DNA of 64,000 bases. Source: Oegoconia quadripuncta. Lineage: Eukaryota > Arthropoda > Insecta > Lepidoptera > Autostichidae. The translations under genes were made by a program, and so were the position numbers. Below are positions 63,762-64,000 of this stretch, in pieces (the stretch's first letter is position 1; each line of letters starts with the position of its first letter). The notes under the pieces were generated by a model. The model searched no databases and was not told the origin of the DNA. It saw only the letters and a list, made by a program, of their open reading frames with translations. The stretch covers positions 2,111,001 through 2,175,000 of the forward strand of contig OX438748.1 in assembly GCA_949316235.1 (NCBI GenBank), given 5' to 3'.

Positions 63762-63833
63762 ACAAAAATAAAATTCGCAGATTTTGAGCAGTGCTTCTCA
63801 GAACTGCTCAAAATCTGCGAATTTTATTTTTGT
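63762..63833. repeat. perfect 31-bp inverted repeat with 10-nt loop
   Basis: Arms 63762-63792 and 63803-63833 (ACAAAAATAAAATTCGCAGA... and its exact inverse) around GCTTCTCAGA. No mismatch is present, so it is recent or under constraint. Confidence 0.9.
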
Positions 63834-63840
63834 ATAAGCG

Positions 63841-64000
63841 CCACATAACGCAAATGTGGAAAGAGTTTTTTCACTGATCAATACTCAGTGGAACAAAGAG
63901 AGGAACAGATTAAGTGTGCCGTCAGTGAAATCCATAATTCTTACTCATTACAACTTCAAAACCATGACATGTGAAGATTTTCATGATTATTTGTTAAAAA
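63841..64000 (+). pseudogene. hAT transposase C-terminal dimerisation segment
   Basis: PHNANVERVFSLINTQWNKE then RNRLSVPSVKSIILTHYNFK and TMTCEDFHDYLLK, open to the window edge. The NxERVFSLIN(x)2W(x)KxRNRLSxxSV pattern is the hallmark of the hAT C-terminal (hATC) dimerisation region. A stop (TAA at 63834-63836) and the hairpin precede it. Confidence 0.7.

Larger units (their letters stand above)
62609..64000 (+). other. KATNAL2: KATNAL2 intron 2, start
   Basis: Begins GTGCGTACG. No further KATNAL2 exon is seen up to the window edge. It contains a repeat O fragment (62740-62780, ATCGCACTCAAATTGGACTA) and the elements listed separately. Confidence 0.6.
63590..64000 (+). mobile_element. hAT-like element remnant, runs off the window
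   Basis: TAGGGTTGCCAGATGGTATC and repeated GTCCTCC/GGAGGAC words (63591-63680) resemble the terminus of a hAT group. At 63762-63833 lies a perfect 31-bp inverted repeat. From 63841 comes a transposase C-terminal piece. The middle of any transposase is missing, so the element is deleted. Confidence 0.5.

Overview
This window is AT-rich, repeat-dominated insect DNA, most likely from a moth or butterfly. Reasons: several tRNA-derived SINE families, decayed LINE ends of the kind common in Lepidoptera, MITEs with mariner ends of a type I associate with silkmoth elements, and interspersed sequences common in lepidopteran introns. I see no rRNA operon, bacterial gene or CRISPR. Family names used here (SINE A/B/C, repeat D, E, G and so on) are local labels for sequences recurring within the window; database names could not be checked.

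Two host genes can be assembled from exons. (1) On the minus strand a small secreted von Willebrand factor C (VWC) protein is encoded by three exons at 39797-39860 (signal peptide), 11854-12002 (first half of VWC) and 9582-9785 (second half plus a GPI-signal-like tail). Phases match (64+149+204 nt = 139 codons including stop), giving 138 residues. Intron 1 is about 27.8 kb and full of transposons. (2) On the plus strand the 5' end of a katanin p60-like gene, KATNAL2, has exon 1 at 58845-58892 and a LisH exon at 62444-62608, with a ciliary-type RFX X-box motif about 170 bp upstream of the ATG. The gene runs off the right edge. The genes are transcribed divergently, with about 19 kb of repeats between them.

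The longest open frame is an apparently intact piggyBac-type transposase (13737-15506, minus) inside intron 1 of the VWC gene. A short upstream coding exon (15792-15834) probably belongs to it and would replace its first four residues.

Layout. 1-9.5 kb: gene-free, old LINE/SINE/MITE pieces. 9.5-39.9 kb: the VWC gene, its introns holding the piggyBac, mariner MITEs, PIF/Harbinger elements, foldback elements, SINEs and LINE ends. 40-58.6 kb: intergenic, with a mariner-type element broken by a SINE, a 99-bp minisatellite, LINE tails and a three-level nest of transposons. 58.6-64 kb: KATNAL2 promoter, two exons and introns, ending in a hAT-like remnant cut by the window edge.

Points most worth a second look: a roughly 400-bp retroposon with a GAA-rich tail, in three copies each with its own 11-12 bp target duplication; a mariner MITE whose terminus lies about 20 bp from a splice acceptor and supplies its best branch-point match; a nested Harbinger insertion with its empty site present elsewhere in the window; and the X-box upstream of KATNAL2. 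I did not find a defence-type or otherwise wholly new gene system.
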